A DNA stretch of 22,180 nt, taken from positions 1 through 22,180 of the forward strand of contig JBLWGC010000037.1 in the NCBI GenBank assembly GCA_048772705.1, written 5' to 3'. Position 1 is the stretch's first letter. Each line of letters opens with the position of its first letter. Below the pieces are notes generated by a model that saw only the letters and a list, made by a program, of their open reading frames with translations, was not told the origin of the DNA and did no database searches. Source of the DNA: Leidyana gryllorum EB-2025a (taxonomy: Eukaryota; Apicomplexa). The position numbers and the translations under genes were made by a program. Below are positions 7,738 through 16,919 of the stretch, in pieces.

Positions 7738-10700
7738 CCCCTCCCTCTTCCCCCAAGTTGAACGGGTTTCTGGGGTTGCGTTCATTCCATCGTCGTTTGA
7801 AGTCTGTGATGAGGTCGGCTCCCTCGGCTTCCAATACCGTCTCTGCTGTCTCCCAGGACTCGTCTGAGTATCCTACCCAGCGTACTCTATAGAACAGTTG
7901 CCCGTCTTCTTCTTTCCAACCAACAATGTCCCTCATGATGTATAATGAGTCATCGCTGATTGTTTCCGTGGTCTCTCGAGTGTTGTTGAATTTTTCCAGT
8001 CTCGACGAGTGAAACTTCGGGTGAATCCCCCATGTGTCTGGCAAGTCTAATCTGTAGGTGTCGTGCCCAGTGTCCTCGATAACGGTGAACGGTCCACAGA
8101 AGGGTAGGGCCAACTTGGAGGTGGGAACATGGCTGAGATGTTTTGTACTTAAGAGTACTTGTTCTCCCGGTTGGAAGGTCACTGGACGACGCCGCTTATT
8201 CGCCTGCTTTTCCTGTTGTTGAGCTGCTTCTCTCAATCGGTCTTGAGCCTCCTGCAGTTTCTGTAAGTATACCCTACCGAATGTGCTTCGCGTTCCTGCA
8301 ATGTCGCTCAGGTTTGACGGGAGAAGGGTGATTCTGCCCGTGTCAAGTTCCAACGGTGTGGCGTTGGTTGACTTTTGAACCGCCGTGTTATAGGCCATCT
8401 CAGTTGGGGCCAGGTGTTCGACCCACCTGTCCTGATGACCATTCAATGCGCATCTCAAGATCTGCAGTGTTGATCGATTCGCTCTCTCCACAAGCCCATT
8501 TGACTGTGGGTGATATGCGGTGGTCATGGCCAATGTGATGCCTAAAGCCTGCATAGTTTCTCTCCAGATCTCTGCAGTAAAACGAGGGTCTCTGTCCGAT
8601 ATCATCTTTCTGGGTACTCCATGAACCTGTATTATATTGCGTACGAAGAGCTGCGCTGCCTCCTTCGCCGATAGCTGCTTGTGACATGGTATGAGTCGAA
8701 CTCGCCGTGTAAGGCGATCGACAACGACCATGACGTAATCAAATCCCGTGTCTGTGTCCTTTGTGAGTTCCAGGAAGTCTATTCCAATTTCCGTCCATGG
8801 GAGTGTCGGATTGCTCAGGGGATGGAGTAATCCATGTGGTGCGTGATTTCTCTTCTTTGCCTTTTGGCAAATAGTGCAGCTTCTGCAATATTCTATCACA
8901 TCTGCTGCGAGTCCTCGCCAGGTGAATAAGGCTTTGATTCGGCCTGCGCTCTTCTCTGGTCCTAGGTGTCCCGCAATACGGCTGTCGTGATTGTCCGCCA
9001 GTATTTGTTTGATGATAGTTTCATCGTTTGGAACTTCTATAGTTCCTTGACCTGTGACAGGTAATCCGTGTATCCATTCAATTTCCTCTGTGCGTCCTGC
9101 CTCTTCTTTCCTCTCCGCCCAGGCTTTGCGTAACGCTTCCTCGATGTTCCCATTGGTCGCTATGTCCGTTCGACTTTCTGGATGGTTGTCGTCAACATCC
9201 GGCTCTCTCTCAGTTGCCTCTGTTATTTGTAGGTTGTTGCATTGCGCCCTCGGTTCACCCTCCGCCTTTCTCGGTCTGCTGAGTAAATCAGCAATTATAT
9301 TCTTGCTCCCTCGTATGTATTCGATTTCCAAATCCAACTCTGCCAGTGTGATCATCCACCTTACCTGTCTGTCTGAAAGGTGCGCTTGTTTCAGTAGGTA
9401 GGTCAGCGGTTTGTGGTCACTGAAAACTCTGACGTGTCTGCCCACCAATAGGTGCCTCCAGTGTCGGCAAGCGGCGACAATGGCGAGAAGTTCTCGCTCA
9501 TGTGTCGCGTATCTTCGTTGTTCGTCCGTGAGAGTGAGTGAGAAGAACTCTATGGGGCGCAGGCCTTCCTCCGTCTCTTGTTGTAATACAGCTCCGATAG
9601 CTACCGTGCTGGCGTCCGTGTGCATGATTAGTTCGTTTTTCGTGGGGTCTGGGAATGTTAGTTTCGCTGCGTTCCGTAGCTCCGCTTTGAGCCTCTCCAG
9701 TGCATTCTGTGAGTCCGACGTTGTTTCCACATGGTCGTGTGGCTTCGCCTTGCCACGTCCGAGATCGTAGAGTGGTTTCGCGGTATGCGCAAAATTTGGT
9801 ATAAATCGTCTATAATAATTTAGCATTCCCAGTATACTTTGAAGTTGCCGTAATGTTCGTGGGTGTTGAATGCCTCCCAGTGCGTCCGTTTTTGCTGGTA
9901 AGGGGCGTACGCCTCCCTCTCCTATCTCATGACCGATGTATTCCAGGTGTCTCTTGAAGAAATGTGACTTTCTTCGGTGAATGATGAGTTTGTGCTCCTC
10001 CAGTCGTTTCAATACTTCTTTCAGGTCTTCTCGGTGTTGTTCCTTCGATCGGGAGAAGATCAATACGTCATCCAGGTAAACGAATACACATTTCCCAATT
10101 AGCTCATGGAACACTTTATTCATCAGCTGCATGAACGTTGCTGGGGCGTTGGTGAGCCCATTGGGCATCACCGTCCACTCATATAAGCCCCAGTGAGTCG
10201 CGAAGGCCGTGAGGTACTGGTGATCTGGGTTCATGCGTATCTGATGATACCCAGCCTTGAGATCTAGAGTGGAGAGCCATTCAGCGCCACTAAGCATCTG
10301 TATCGCGTCATCCAGTGACGGGAGTGGGGAGGCTGTCTTCACGGTAAGTGCGTTAAGTTGTCTATAATCACACACCAATCTAGGTACTTCAGTGTCTTTC
10401 TTCGGAACGAACATACATGGCGCTGCCCAACTCGAGGTGCTCTGCACAATCTTTCCCGACCGTGTAAGTTCCGTGATTTGCGTTCTCATCTCCTCCAAAT
10501 ACTTCTGTGGTACTCTGTAAGGGCCTTGGACGTACGGTTTCACCTCTCCGCCTTGTAGAATGATCATGTGATCTATGCCCTCCCGTTGTGGGGGTAACGA
10601 TGTATTTTGGTTCAGAATTGTCGTGTACTTGTTGAATATTGAGACTTCTTCTTCCGGTACATCCAAGCCTTTCCACCACACTTCCCTTCCGTCGGTGTTC

Positions 10701-11371
10701 TCTCGCATAGTAAATACGTTATTCGTTCTCTGCGCTGGCCACCCCGTGCGTGTATGAGGTGTCGTTTGTAACGTTCGGGCTTCGCCTCCTATGCGGAGTC
10801 GTTTGAAGTCCGTAGTTCCGATGACTAAACCGAGTCTTGCTATCAGCGGTGTGGGCACAATGACATCGAACGCGACGTTGCTCATCATTGCTGCTTCGGT
10901 AACCACCTCTTGTCCCGTGGGTGTCCTTAGCTTCAGTCCCACCAGGTTGGTTTCCTTGTCTCCGTGAACTGAGCTGACCCATATCGTCTTTCCTGACCAT
11001 GGTAAATTTAGCTGTGTTGCCAAACGGTCGTTAACACATGTGACCGCTGCACCGGTATCGATGAGTATTTCAACCGTTGTATACGCATGTCGTCTTTCCG
11101 GATGTCCTATTGTCCATTGATCTGTGAGAACGTCTTCATTTCGGCTTCCCCATTGCTCGGTGTCGTCGCCAGCAGCACCTGGGGCCCGTGAAAATCCCGA
11201 CTTGTGGTCGCGAAGACCTTTCTTGGTGGTTCCTCTCCGCCTTTCGGTCTTCCTTGCGAAGCGGGCCTTTTGTCGTCCCTGGGCTCCGGACATTTCCACG
11301 CTATGTGTTCGGTGGAGCCGCAATTGAAACATCGCCTTTGTGCGATGCACTCGGAGTGGCTGTACTGGCAT
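7733..11371 (-). CDS. pol: Element C Pol polyprotein (PR-RT-RH-IN-chromodomain)
   Basis: The open frame has 1212 codons. Protease has DTGAA at 105-109. RT spans about 280-480, with YLDD at 432-435 and MPNGL at 402-406. RNase H has D586, E626 and D652. The integrase finger is H795, H802, C832, C835, and the catalytic triad is D865-D926-E962 (35 residues between the last two). GPF lies at 1093-1095 and the chromodomain at about 1141-1193. The first ~90 codons overlap gag in the -1 frame, so mature Pol probably begins at the frameshift site near 11191 and not at 11371. The stop TAA falls within the LTR's initial TGTAAG, unlike A and E, whose frames continue into the LTR. Confidence 0.95.
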   Translation of the reverse strand: MPVQPLRVHRTKAMFQLRLHRTHSVEMSGAQGRQKARFARKTERRRGTTKKGLRDHKSGFSRAPGAAGDDTEQWGSRNEDVLTDQWTIGHPERRHAYTTVEILIDTGAAVTCVNDRLATQLNLPWSGKTIWVSSVHGDKETNLVGLKLRTPTGQEVVTEAAMMSNVAFDVIVPTPLIARLGLVIGTTDFKRLRIGGEARTLQTTPHTRTGWPAQRTNNVFTMRENTDGREVWWKGLDVPEEEVSIFNKYTTILNQNTSLPPQREGIDHMIILQGGEVKPYVQGPYRVPQKYLEEMRTQITELTRSGKIVQSTSSWAAPCMFVPKKDTEVPRLVCDYRQLNALTVKTASPLPSLDDAIQMLSGAEWLSTLDLKAGYHQIRMNPDHQYLTAFATHWGLYEWTVMPNGLTNAPATFMQLMNKVFHELIGKCVFVYLDDVLIFSRSKEQHREDLKEVLKRLEEHKLIIHRRKSHFFKRHLEYIGHEIGEGGVRPLPAKTDALGGIQHPRTLRQLQSILGMLNYYRRFIPNFAHTAKPLYDLGRGKAKPHDHVETTSDSQNALERLKAELRNAAKLTFPDPTKNELIMHTDASTVAIGAVLQQETEEGLRPIEFFSLTLTDEQRRYATHERELLAIVAACRHWRHLLVGRHVRVFSDHKPLTYLLKQAHLSDRQVRWMITLAELDLEIEYIRGSKNIIADLLSRPRKAEGEPRAQCNNLQITEATEREPDVDDNHPESRTDIATNGNIEEALRKAWAERKEEAGRTEEIEWIHGLPVTGQGTIEVPNDETIIKQILADNHDSRIAGHLGPEKSAGRIKALFTWRGLAADVIEYCRSCTICQKAKKRNHAPHGLLHPLSNPTLPWTEIGIDFLELTKDTDTGFDYVMVVVDRLTRRVRLIPCHKQLSAKEAAQLFVRNIIQVHGVPRKMISDRDPRFTAEIWRETMQALGITLAMTTAYHPQSNGLVERANRSTLQILRCALNGHQDRWVEHLAPTEMAYNTAVQKSTNATPLELDTGRITLLPSNLSDIAGTRSTFGRVYLQKLQEAQDRLREAAQQQEKQANKRRRPVTFQPGEQVLLSTKHLSHVPTSKLALPFCGPFTVIEDTGHDTYRLDLPDTWGIHPKFHSSRLEKFNNTRETTETISDDSLYIMRDIVGWKEEDGQLFYRVRWVGYSDESWETAETVLEAEGADLITDFKRRWNERNPRNPFNLGEEGGV
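7738..7754 (-). other. Polypurine tract of element C
   Basis: The minus strand reads GGGGGAAGAGGGAGGGG directly before the LTR. It overlaps the final pol codons (GEEGG). Confidence 0.88.
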
Positions 11372-12261
11372 CTATGCCCCACTCTTCCTCCCGTACTCCT
11401 CTGCGTGGCCAGGACGTGTATCGGCTCCGACGTCATCTTATTCTCCATGGCCGCGGCATACTGTAACGCCCTATGGCACAGTTGTTGTACTCCTGCCCCA
11501 ATGTGGGGTGCCATGGCTAATCGGTCCGTCGTTGGTAATCCTTGAAGGAAGAAATTAGTGCGCGTTGTGTCGGGTACTGATTGCGGTATTCCCAGATTCA
11601 AGGCTTTGAAGTGGTTGACGTATTCGGCCATAGTGCCCGTCTTTTTGATTCTCGCCATTCGTGTTAGATCATCATCAATCATTGTCAATGCGTCGAACTG
11701 AGTCACAATCTTCTGTGTGAATTCCGTCCAGCTTCCTTCTAATACTTCTGGGTTGCTAAGAAGCCATCTTCCGGCCACTCCTGTTAGCATCGCACATGCC
11801 GTACGGACTTTCGACGCTTCTTCCGTAACTCCGAATGTCAGGAACTTGGCCGCACATCCATCTAACCAGTTCCTTACCGATCCGTTTCCGTCGAAATACT
11901 CGCTCTTCTTGAGTAGATCGGTCACTATCTGAGCTGGTGGGGCCCTGTTCCTCGGTTGTGTGACCGGTCCGTCTCCATTTCCTCCCTTGTCACGCTGTTC
12001 GGCTTTTGTTGGCTGTCCTACCGCCTTCTGAATGAAATCTGCCACTGCTATCAACTGTTCCATCGTGGTCATGCATTCGGTAGTCGTTGGGCTATCCACA
12101 TTGCGGTCTAATTGTTTTGCCGCTGATCCTTCCTCGATCCCAATTGTTGATTCCATCGAAGGTTCCGTTGTTGTTTTATGACACGCACTGCTACCAATGT
12201 AGTCTGCGTCTAGGCTACCTGCTCGGTTCTGTCGCAATGCTCGACCGCTTCGTAGATCCAT
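11107..12261 (-). CDS. gag: Element C Gag
   Basis: Gag starts at an ATG (12261) inside the 5' LTR with MDLRSG and passes through the PBS as IGSSA, giving about 384 residues. The capsid-like region includes VRNWLDGCAAKF and AGRWLL. The C-terminal Cys/His array is C-x3-H-x2-C-x5-C-x2-C-x4-H-x4-C (C302 to C328 of the 388-codon frame counted from 12273); its last four ligands form the classic retroviral zinc knuckle. The final ~30 codons lie downstream of the frameshift heptamer, so the unshifted product has a short unique tail. Gag overlaps the pol open frame by about 265 bp. Confidence 0.92.
   Translation of the reverse strand: MDLRSGRALRQNRAGSLDADYIGSSACHKTTTEPSMESTIGIEEGSAAKQLDRNVDSPTTTECMTTMEQLIAVADFIQKAVGQPTKAEQRDKGGNGDGPVTQPRNRAPPAQIVTDLLKKSEYFDGNGSVRNWLDGCAAKFLTFGVTEEASKVRTACAMLTGVAGRWLLSNPEVLEGSWTEFTQKIVTQFDALTMIDDDLTRMARIKKTGTMAEYVNHFKALNLGIPQSVPDTTRTNFFLQGLPTTDRLAMAPHIGAGVQQLCHRALQYAAAMENKMTSEPIHVLATQRSTGGRVGHRCQYSHSECIAQRRCFNCGSTEHIAWKCPEPRDDKRPASQGRPKGGEEPPRKVFATTSRDFHGPQVLLATTPSNGEAEMKTFSQINGQ
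11148..11197 (-). promoter_or_regulatory. Putative -1 frameshift signal, element C
   Basis: The minus strand has GGATTTT (11197-11191), phased G GAT TTT in gag. A 6-nt spacer (CACGGG) follows, then CCCCA (11184-11180) pairing with TGGGG (11152-11148) and an inner TGCT/AGCA pairing (11177-11174 with 11157-11154). The stem is weaker than in B. The heptamer and phase match A and B exactly. Confidence 0.68.
12184..12196 (-). other. Primer-binding site, element C
   Basis: The minus strand reads TGGTAGCAGTGCG one base inside the 5' LTR, identical to element A's site. Confidence 0.88.
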
Positions 12262-12365
12262 TCGTGTGTACAATCTTAGTTGTGTTCTTAGTTCGTGTGT
12301 GCGTCCAAAAACCGTGTCTGTGTCTCCGTGCCGGTCTTGCCGGCCGGCCCGGAGACACGCTTACA
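12198..12365 (-). repeat. LTR of element C (5' LTR)
   Basis: This is the second 168-bp LTR copy, identical by eye to 7570-7737. It contains the gag ATG at 12261. Confidence 0.96.
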
Positions 12366-12370
12366 CATAC
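12366..12370. repeat. Target-site duplication of element C (right)
   Basis: CATAC, matching 7565-7569. Element B sequence resumes directly after it. Confidence 0.93.
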
Positions 12371-15157
12371 CCACCCGAACGGGGTTTCTTCGACTTCGAG
12401 ATACAACTCCGCCCTAACGCCAAATCGAGCTTCGAAAGACCTTACGCCAGCACCGGGAAACAGCGGGAAGAAATAATCCGCCAACTGCATGAACTCGCCG
12501 AGCAGGGGAAAATCCGACAGTCGAAGTCAGAGTGGGGAGCTCCCTGTTTCCTGGTCCCCAAGCGAGACAATCCAATACCTCGAATGGTGATCAATTATAA
12601 AAGTTTGAACGCGCAGACGGTTACTTACGCCTACCCGATACCGAGACCCGACCTCGCAGCAGCCGCATTACGACAAGCCAGAGTGTTCTCGAAGCTGGAC
12701 TTGCGCTCAGGATATCATCAGATCAGGATCCGAGAAGAAAGCCGACACCTCACAGCCTTCTCCACACCAATCGGACAATACGAGTGGACCGTCTTACCAT
12801 TTGGGCTCAAGAATGCACCACCGGCGTTTGTAGCATTCATGGAAGCGATCCTACAACAACATATTGGGAAATGCGTCACCGCTTACGTGGATGACGTCCT
12901 GGTCTACAGCCCCAGCACTGAACAGCACCGGCGGGACCTACGCACAATCCTGGACATCTTCGCGAAGCACCAATTGATTATCCACCCTGGAAAGTCGAAA
13001 TTTTTTCTGAGCCATGTCAGTTTCATCGGACAGCACATCGATCAGCGCGGGATCAGACCCGAACCAGACCGCCAGAATGCCCTAAGCGAGCTCCCACCTC
13101 CCACAACGATGGGTGAGCTTCGAAAGGCTATAGGGGCCATGACCTACTACGCTAAATACATTCCCGGATTTGCGACACTCACAGCCCCTTTTCATCAGGT
13201 CATCAACAAGTGCAACAGGAAGTCGGATAAGGTGAAGTGGGACGACAACCACCTAGCCGCTTGGGAACGACTGAAGGGTGCCTTTGGGGCTGACCTCACA
13301 CTAGGTGTTGTGGACGAGAACGCAGATTTCCATGTCACTACCGACGCGAGCAACTTTGCGATCGGGGGAACTCTCGAACAATGGACCAGTGGGAGCAGGA
13401 ACATCATCGAGCACTTCAGTGCTAAGCTCAACGCCACCCAGCAGAACTGGGCAGTTCACGAACGTGAGCTGTGGGCAATCCTCTCGGCCCTCAAGAGGTG
13501 GAGACATTACCTCCTCAGCCGCGACTTCTACGTGCATACCGACCATAAACCCCTCACTGTACTCACCAAAGGGAGCGGGGCCCTGAGTGCAAAGGTGGTT
13601 CGTTGGCTCGTCAAGATATCACAGTACCCCGTCCGCATAGACTACATCCCCGGGAGCTTGAACCAGCTGGCTGACCTACTCAGTCGAGCAGGCGCGAAGA
13701 CAACCGCGCCGCACGTGTGGATGCTAACCCAGCAAAATAGCACGGACTTTACACAGGCCCTCAAGGAGGCAGTCCGGTTGATCGAAGAACCACCGCAGGG
13801 ATTCAGCCGGGAGCGCGAATGGATTGTCGATGAGTATGGGCGCTTGTTTGTGCCACCCGAACTACGCGGCGTGGTGCTGGCTGAGAATCACGACTCCCTT
13901 TTGGCGGGACATCTGGCCACTGACAGAACTCTAATGAAGGTACGGAGCCACTTCAACTGGCCCGGACTGACCGAAGATGTCCGAAAGTTTTGCCAGGAGT
14001 GCCTAACATGCCAACGAGCCAAGTCCCTCACCCGAAAACCGCTCGGTCTCCTCAACCCGATTGATCCACCAACGCTACCCTGGGAAGAGATCTCCATAGA
14101 CCTCATCTCGATGCCTCCGGACCCGAACACGGGACACGACTGCATCATGACAATGATTGACAGATTGACACGAAGACTTCTACTCGAGCCATGCCAACAC
14201 ACCGCAACCGCCGAGAGTTGCGCAGGGATCCTGCTGAATAGGGTCGTCCGAGAGCATGGTTTCCCAAAGGCCATCGTGAGTGACCGTGACAAACGCTGGC
14301 TGAACGAGATATGGGAAGCACTTCTACGAGCAGCGGGTACACAGCTCAAAGCCAGCACCCGTGGGCACCCCCAAACCAATGGCTTGCTAGAACGAGCGCA
14401 CAGAACTCTCATTCAGATCCTACGCACAGCATGCGAGAACGAACTGCAGGCGGCGTGGACCACCAAAATTGCATCTGTGGAGTTCGCCTATAACTCACTG
14501 CCGAACGCGGCAACTGGACTGAGCCCCTTCGAGGCGGAGCGAGGGTACATCCCTCGAGTTCCTTTGACCTTAGATCTTCCACCAGGAATCACCACAAGAG
14601 GTCTGCACAGCGAGGCCGTCACAACTATCCAAGATCGAATAAGGGACGCCCAGGCCCGACAAAAACGCGAATACGATAAGCATCACTCCGCCTCCCCTGT
14701 CCGCGAAGGTGACCTGGTTCTACTGCGAACCACAGGGGTGAAGGGAGCGCCAAAAGGGAAGCTGCGAAAATGCTACATGGGCCCGTTCAGGGTAGCCCGC
14801 GAACTGGGATGCGATGTCTTCGAACTAAGCCTACCACCCGAGTGGAGAGGACTGCGGAAGTTTCACGTCTCACGACTCAAAGAGTTCCACGGCGAAGTGC
14901 CCAGCTCCGACATAGGAGAGATCTACCAGATGGAGTCGGTACTAGCACAACGCCTCACAGATCGGGAATTGGAGTTCCTCGTGAAGTGGGCGGGATATCC
15001 CCGTGAAGAGGCGACATGGGAGACCCTCAGGACACTGCTGGAAGCGGATGCGATGGACCTGATCCTGGAGTACAGAGCTAAATGGAACAACGCGAAACAG
15101 GGCATCCCTTTTACTACTGACGAACTGACTGGAGCGGACATCTCGCCCGCGGACTGA
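12371..15157 (+). pseudogene. Element B Pol, RT to chromodomain part
   Basis: This long open stretch is severed from its own upstream half by element C. RT has WGAPCFLVPK, KLDLRSGYHQ, LPFGLKNAP and YVDD (12884-12895). RNase H has TTDAS (Asp at 13343), HEREL and TDHKP. Integrase has an H-H-C-C finger (HDSLLAGH ... CQECLTC), Asp at 14099 and 14282, and Glu at 14390 (D-D35-E). A GPF module follows (near 14780), then a chromodomain (about 14918-15085). The open frame appears to start at 12266 only because it runs out of element C's LTR; that first part is not B. The YVDD and PFGL motifs set this lineage apart from A, C and E. Confidence 0.9.
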
Positions 15158-15160
15158 CAG

Positions 15161-15177
15161 AGAAAAGGAGGGAGTGG
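15161..15177 (+). other. Polypurine tract of element B
   Basis: AGAAAAGGAGGGAGTGG lies between the pol stop (15155-15157) and the LTR start TGTAAGG. Confidence 0.82.
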
Positions 15178-15424
15178 TGTAAGGATTACACTGCGGCCAG
15201 ATCACTGGGCAGAGGTGACCTTTTAGCTACAGCAGACTGTGACCTTTTTAGTTACATGAACACACGTGTCTCCACGGAGACACCGGCATTAACAGACACG
15301 CACGCACTAGATCTAATGACCATGACCACACGTTCCAAGAAAGGATCGGTGATCCCTAAGAAGCTTACCCTGAAGGCCAGGGGCAATGCCCGCACTGACC
15401 CAGACCCTGAGCCCGAGACTCACA
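15178..15424 (+). repeat. 3' LTR of element B
   Basis: It starts TGTAAGG and ends near GACTCACA, about 247 bp. Its right ~160 bp match 6034-6195. The exact end is uncertain by a few bases because the two copies differ at the last positions. The palindrome GTGTCTCC-AC-GGAGACAC lies at 15266-15283. Confidence 0.82.
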
Positions 15425-15437
15425 TAACACTCCGTGT

Positions 15438-16215
15438 TTGTGCAGGTCGGCGAAACCCGCAAGGGTGAGCCCGACCATTACCGTAGGTTTTTTGGGGGTT
15501 CTTAGGGGGTACCAGAAACGACTTTTAGTGAAATAGGAATTTGATTAGAAGCTCTGGACTAGCTCTCTCGCTTACCTTAGGAATAGTAGTGGCCTGATTA
15601 GTTAGCAGCCAGATTTTAGGCGAAATCTCACCGCTAGAATAGGAGATAGGCGACTCTCTCGAGCTCTCGGAGACACGAGAAGGCCTGATTTTTGCAAAAA
15701 TGAGACTTCCCAAACTTCAATTGGCTCGTTCGCTACAGCAAACTAGCCTCCCATCGAGATACAAGGGTTGTGCAGGTCGGCGAAACCCGCAAGGGTGAGC
15801 CCGACCATTACTGTAACCGGTCGGCCGGTTAGCGCGAGTACCGCTACGTAGACTAACTCCCATTCCGAATCTCTGTCCCTCTGTTTGTGCAGGTCGGCGA
15901 AACCCGCAAGGGTGAGCCCGACCATTACCGTAGGTTTTTTTGGGGGTTTTTAGGGGGTACCAGAAACGACTTTTAGTGAAATAGGAATTTGATTAGGAGC
16001 TCTAGACTAGCTCTCTCGCTTACCTTAGGAATAGTAGTGGCCTGATTAGTTAGCAGCCAGATTTTAGGCGAAATCTCACTGCTAGAATAGGAGATAGGCG
16101 ACTCTCTCGAGCTCTCTGAGACACGAGAAGGCCTGATTTTTGCAAAAATGAGACTTCCCAAACTTCAATTGGCTCGTTCGCTACAGCAAACTAGCCTCCC
16201 ATCGAGATGTAAGGG
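15438..16215. repeat. Duplicated ~330-bp non-coding repeat with a 48-bp block
   Basis: Two copies (15438-15767 and 15885-16215) are about 97% alike by eye, 447 bp apart. Each begins with a 48-bp block (TTGTGCAGGTCGG... to ...CATTACCGTA). The block occurs a third time on its own at 15768-15815, followed by 69 bp of unrelated sequence. Copies 1 and 3 of the block are identical and copy 2 has one difference. I see no coding potential, PBS or matching TG...CA ends. Confidence 0.88.
15445..15476. other. Hairpin in the 48-bp block (copy 1 of 3)
   Basis: The outer stem is GGTCGG/CCGACC. A symmetric 4x4 internal loop (CGAA/GAGC) follows, then an inner stem ACCC/GGGT closed by GCAA, a GNRA-type tetraloop if transcribed on the plus strand. 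The same fold is available in the other two copies (about 15775-15806 and 15892-15923). Whether it is transcribed is unknown. Confidence 0.55.
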
Positions 16216-16675
16216 TCGTCAGACACCTTAATTTAGCTCTCGTGCGGCTCGCAAGCAACAGATAGCAGCCCAAACGAGCCACTTTTCCCAAGATTTGGTG
16301 TGCGAGACGTGGGACTTGGACTGTTATTTTTGTTCTCAGATCCAAAAAGCCCTCTTCTCGCTCGCGCTCGCTTTCTTCCCCCCCAGATGTTCCCAAGACG
16401 TGACCTCGTGCCACTCAGACTGGTCTGGCACGTTCCCACACCAAGTAAGTTCCCGCAACTGATCCCCACACATCTCAGAAAGCCCCCAAGGAGCTTCGCC
16501 ACTTTGCGACCAGAGCCTCACCTCCCCGTTGTGCACTTTTTATCCCAGCCAACTGACCCCCATTCGCTACCTGCCCCAACCAGCATCCAGTGACGCCCCA
16601 GCTAACATCTCATTGAGTCATTCTCAGTCTCCCCTACCGTCTTTCTCGTCTTATTGGGTGTCTCTAAACGAAATT
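16216..16675. other. No feature recognised
   Basis: Mixed-composition sequence with a pyrimidine-rich middle (around 16340-16390). Short open frames here show no recognisable domain. One good splice-donor-like string (AAGTAAGTT near 16443) occurs without supporting context. Confidence 0.5.
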
Positions 16676-16840
16676 TATCACATTTTTTTGATGTCGTCAC
16701 CCTTATCTCGTTACAAGTTTATCGGTGTTTTTTGATGTCGTCATCCTTATCTCGTTACAAATTCATCGGAATTTTTCATGTCGTCATCCTTAACCCGTTA
16801 CTAATTCATCGGATTTTTTCGTGTCGTCATCCTTAACCCC
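16676..16840. repeat. 43-44-bp tandem repeat, about four copies
   Basis: The unit runs TTTTTT-GATGTCGTCATCCTTA-TCTCGTTACAAATTCATCGG. TGTCGTC anchors fall near 16692, 16736, 16779 and 16822, spaced 43-44 bp. The last copy runs out after CCTTAACCC. Confidence 0.85.
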
Positions 16841-16919
16841 CCCTTACCAAATTTTCAAAAAAGCAGAGTTCGTCACCAGTGTGCAACTTGTACCAGATGA
16901 TACTTGTGTTACACATCTC

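Larger units (their letters stand above)
7570..12365 (-). mobile_element. Element C: chromovirus (Ty3/gypsy), looks whole
   Basis: The structure is complete: identical 168-bp LTRs, PBS, gag, pol in the -1 frame, PPT, and flanking CATAC duplications. It is inserted between the protease and RT parts of element B, in the opposite orientation. Identical LTRs and open frames place it among the youngest insertions here. Its LTR and Pol are closest to element D. Confidence 0.96.
6034..15424 (+). mobile_element. Element B: chromovirus of a second lineage, broken, split by element C
   Basis: The order is partial 5' LTR, PBS, gag, protease region, [element C], RT-RNase H-integrase-chromodomain, PPT, 3' LTR. 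The LTR parts that can be compared (6034-6195 and 15260-15421) read as identical, so B is also young despite its damage. Besides the C insertion there are about two breaks in the gag-pol junction to protease part, and the 5' LTR is shortened. It differs from A, C and E in having YVDD and LPFGL in RT and a simple zinc knuckle in Gag. Confidence 0.88.

Noticed and set aside
12266-12365. Apparent N-terminal extension of element B's second Pol part
   Set aside because: It is element C's LTR read in phase by chance; B sequence starts after the CATAC duplication.
15438-15485. Hammerhead or twister ribozyme in the 48-bp block
   Set aside because: CGAAAC is present but there is no CUGANGA core or suitable cleavage triplet in the right topology, and the twister core is absent. 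It remains an unassigned hairpin.
15438-15485. Micro-exon flanked by CAG and GTGAGC splice-like strings in the 48-bp block
   Set aside because: The strings overlap the hairpin arms, no reading frame or neighbouring exons support splicing, and such matches are common by chance.
15435-16215. Miniature LTR element (TRIM) formed by the two 330-bp repeats
   Set aside because: There is no PBS after the left copy and no PPT before the right one, and the ends do not agree as TG...CA in both copies.
16300-16593. A 97-codon plus-strand frame upstream of the tandem repeats
   Set aside because: It uses a non-ATG start, is proline-rich by composition, has no domain, and is overlapped by frames on the other strand.
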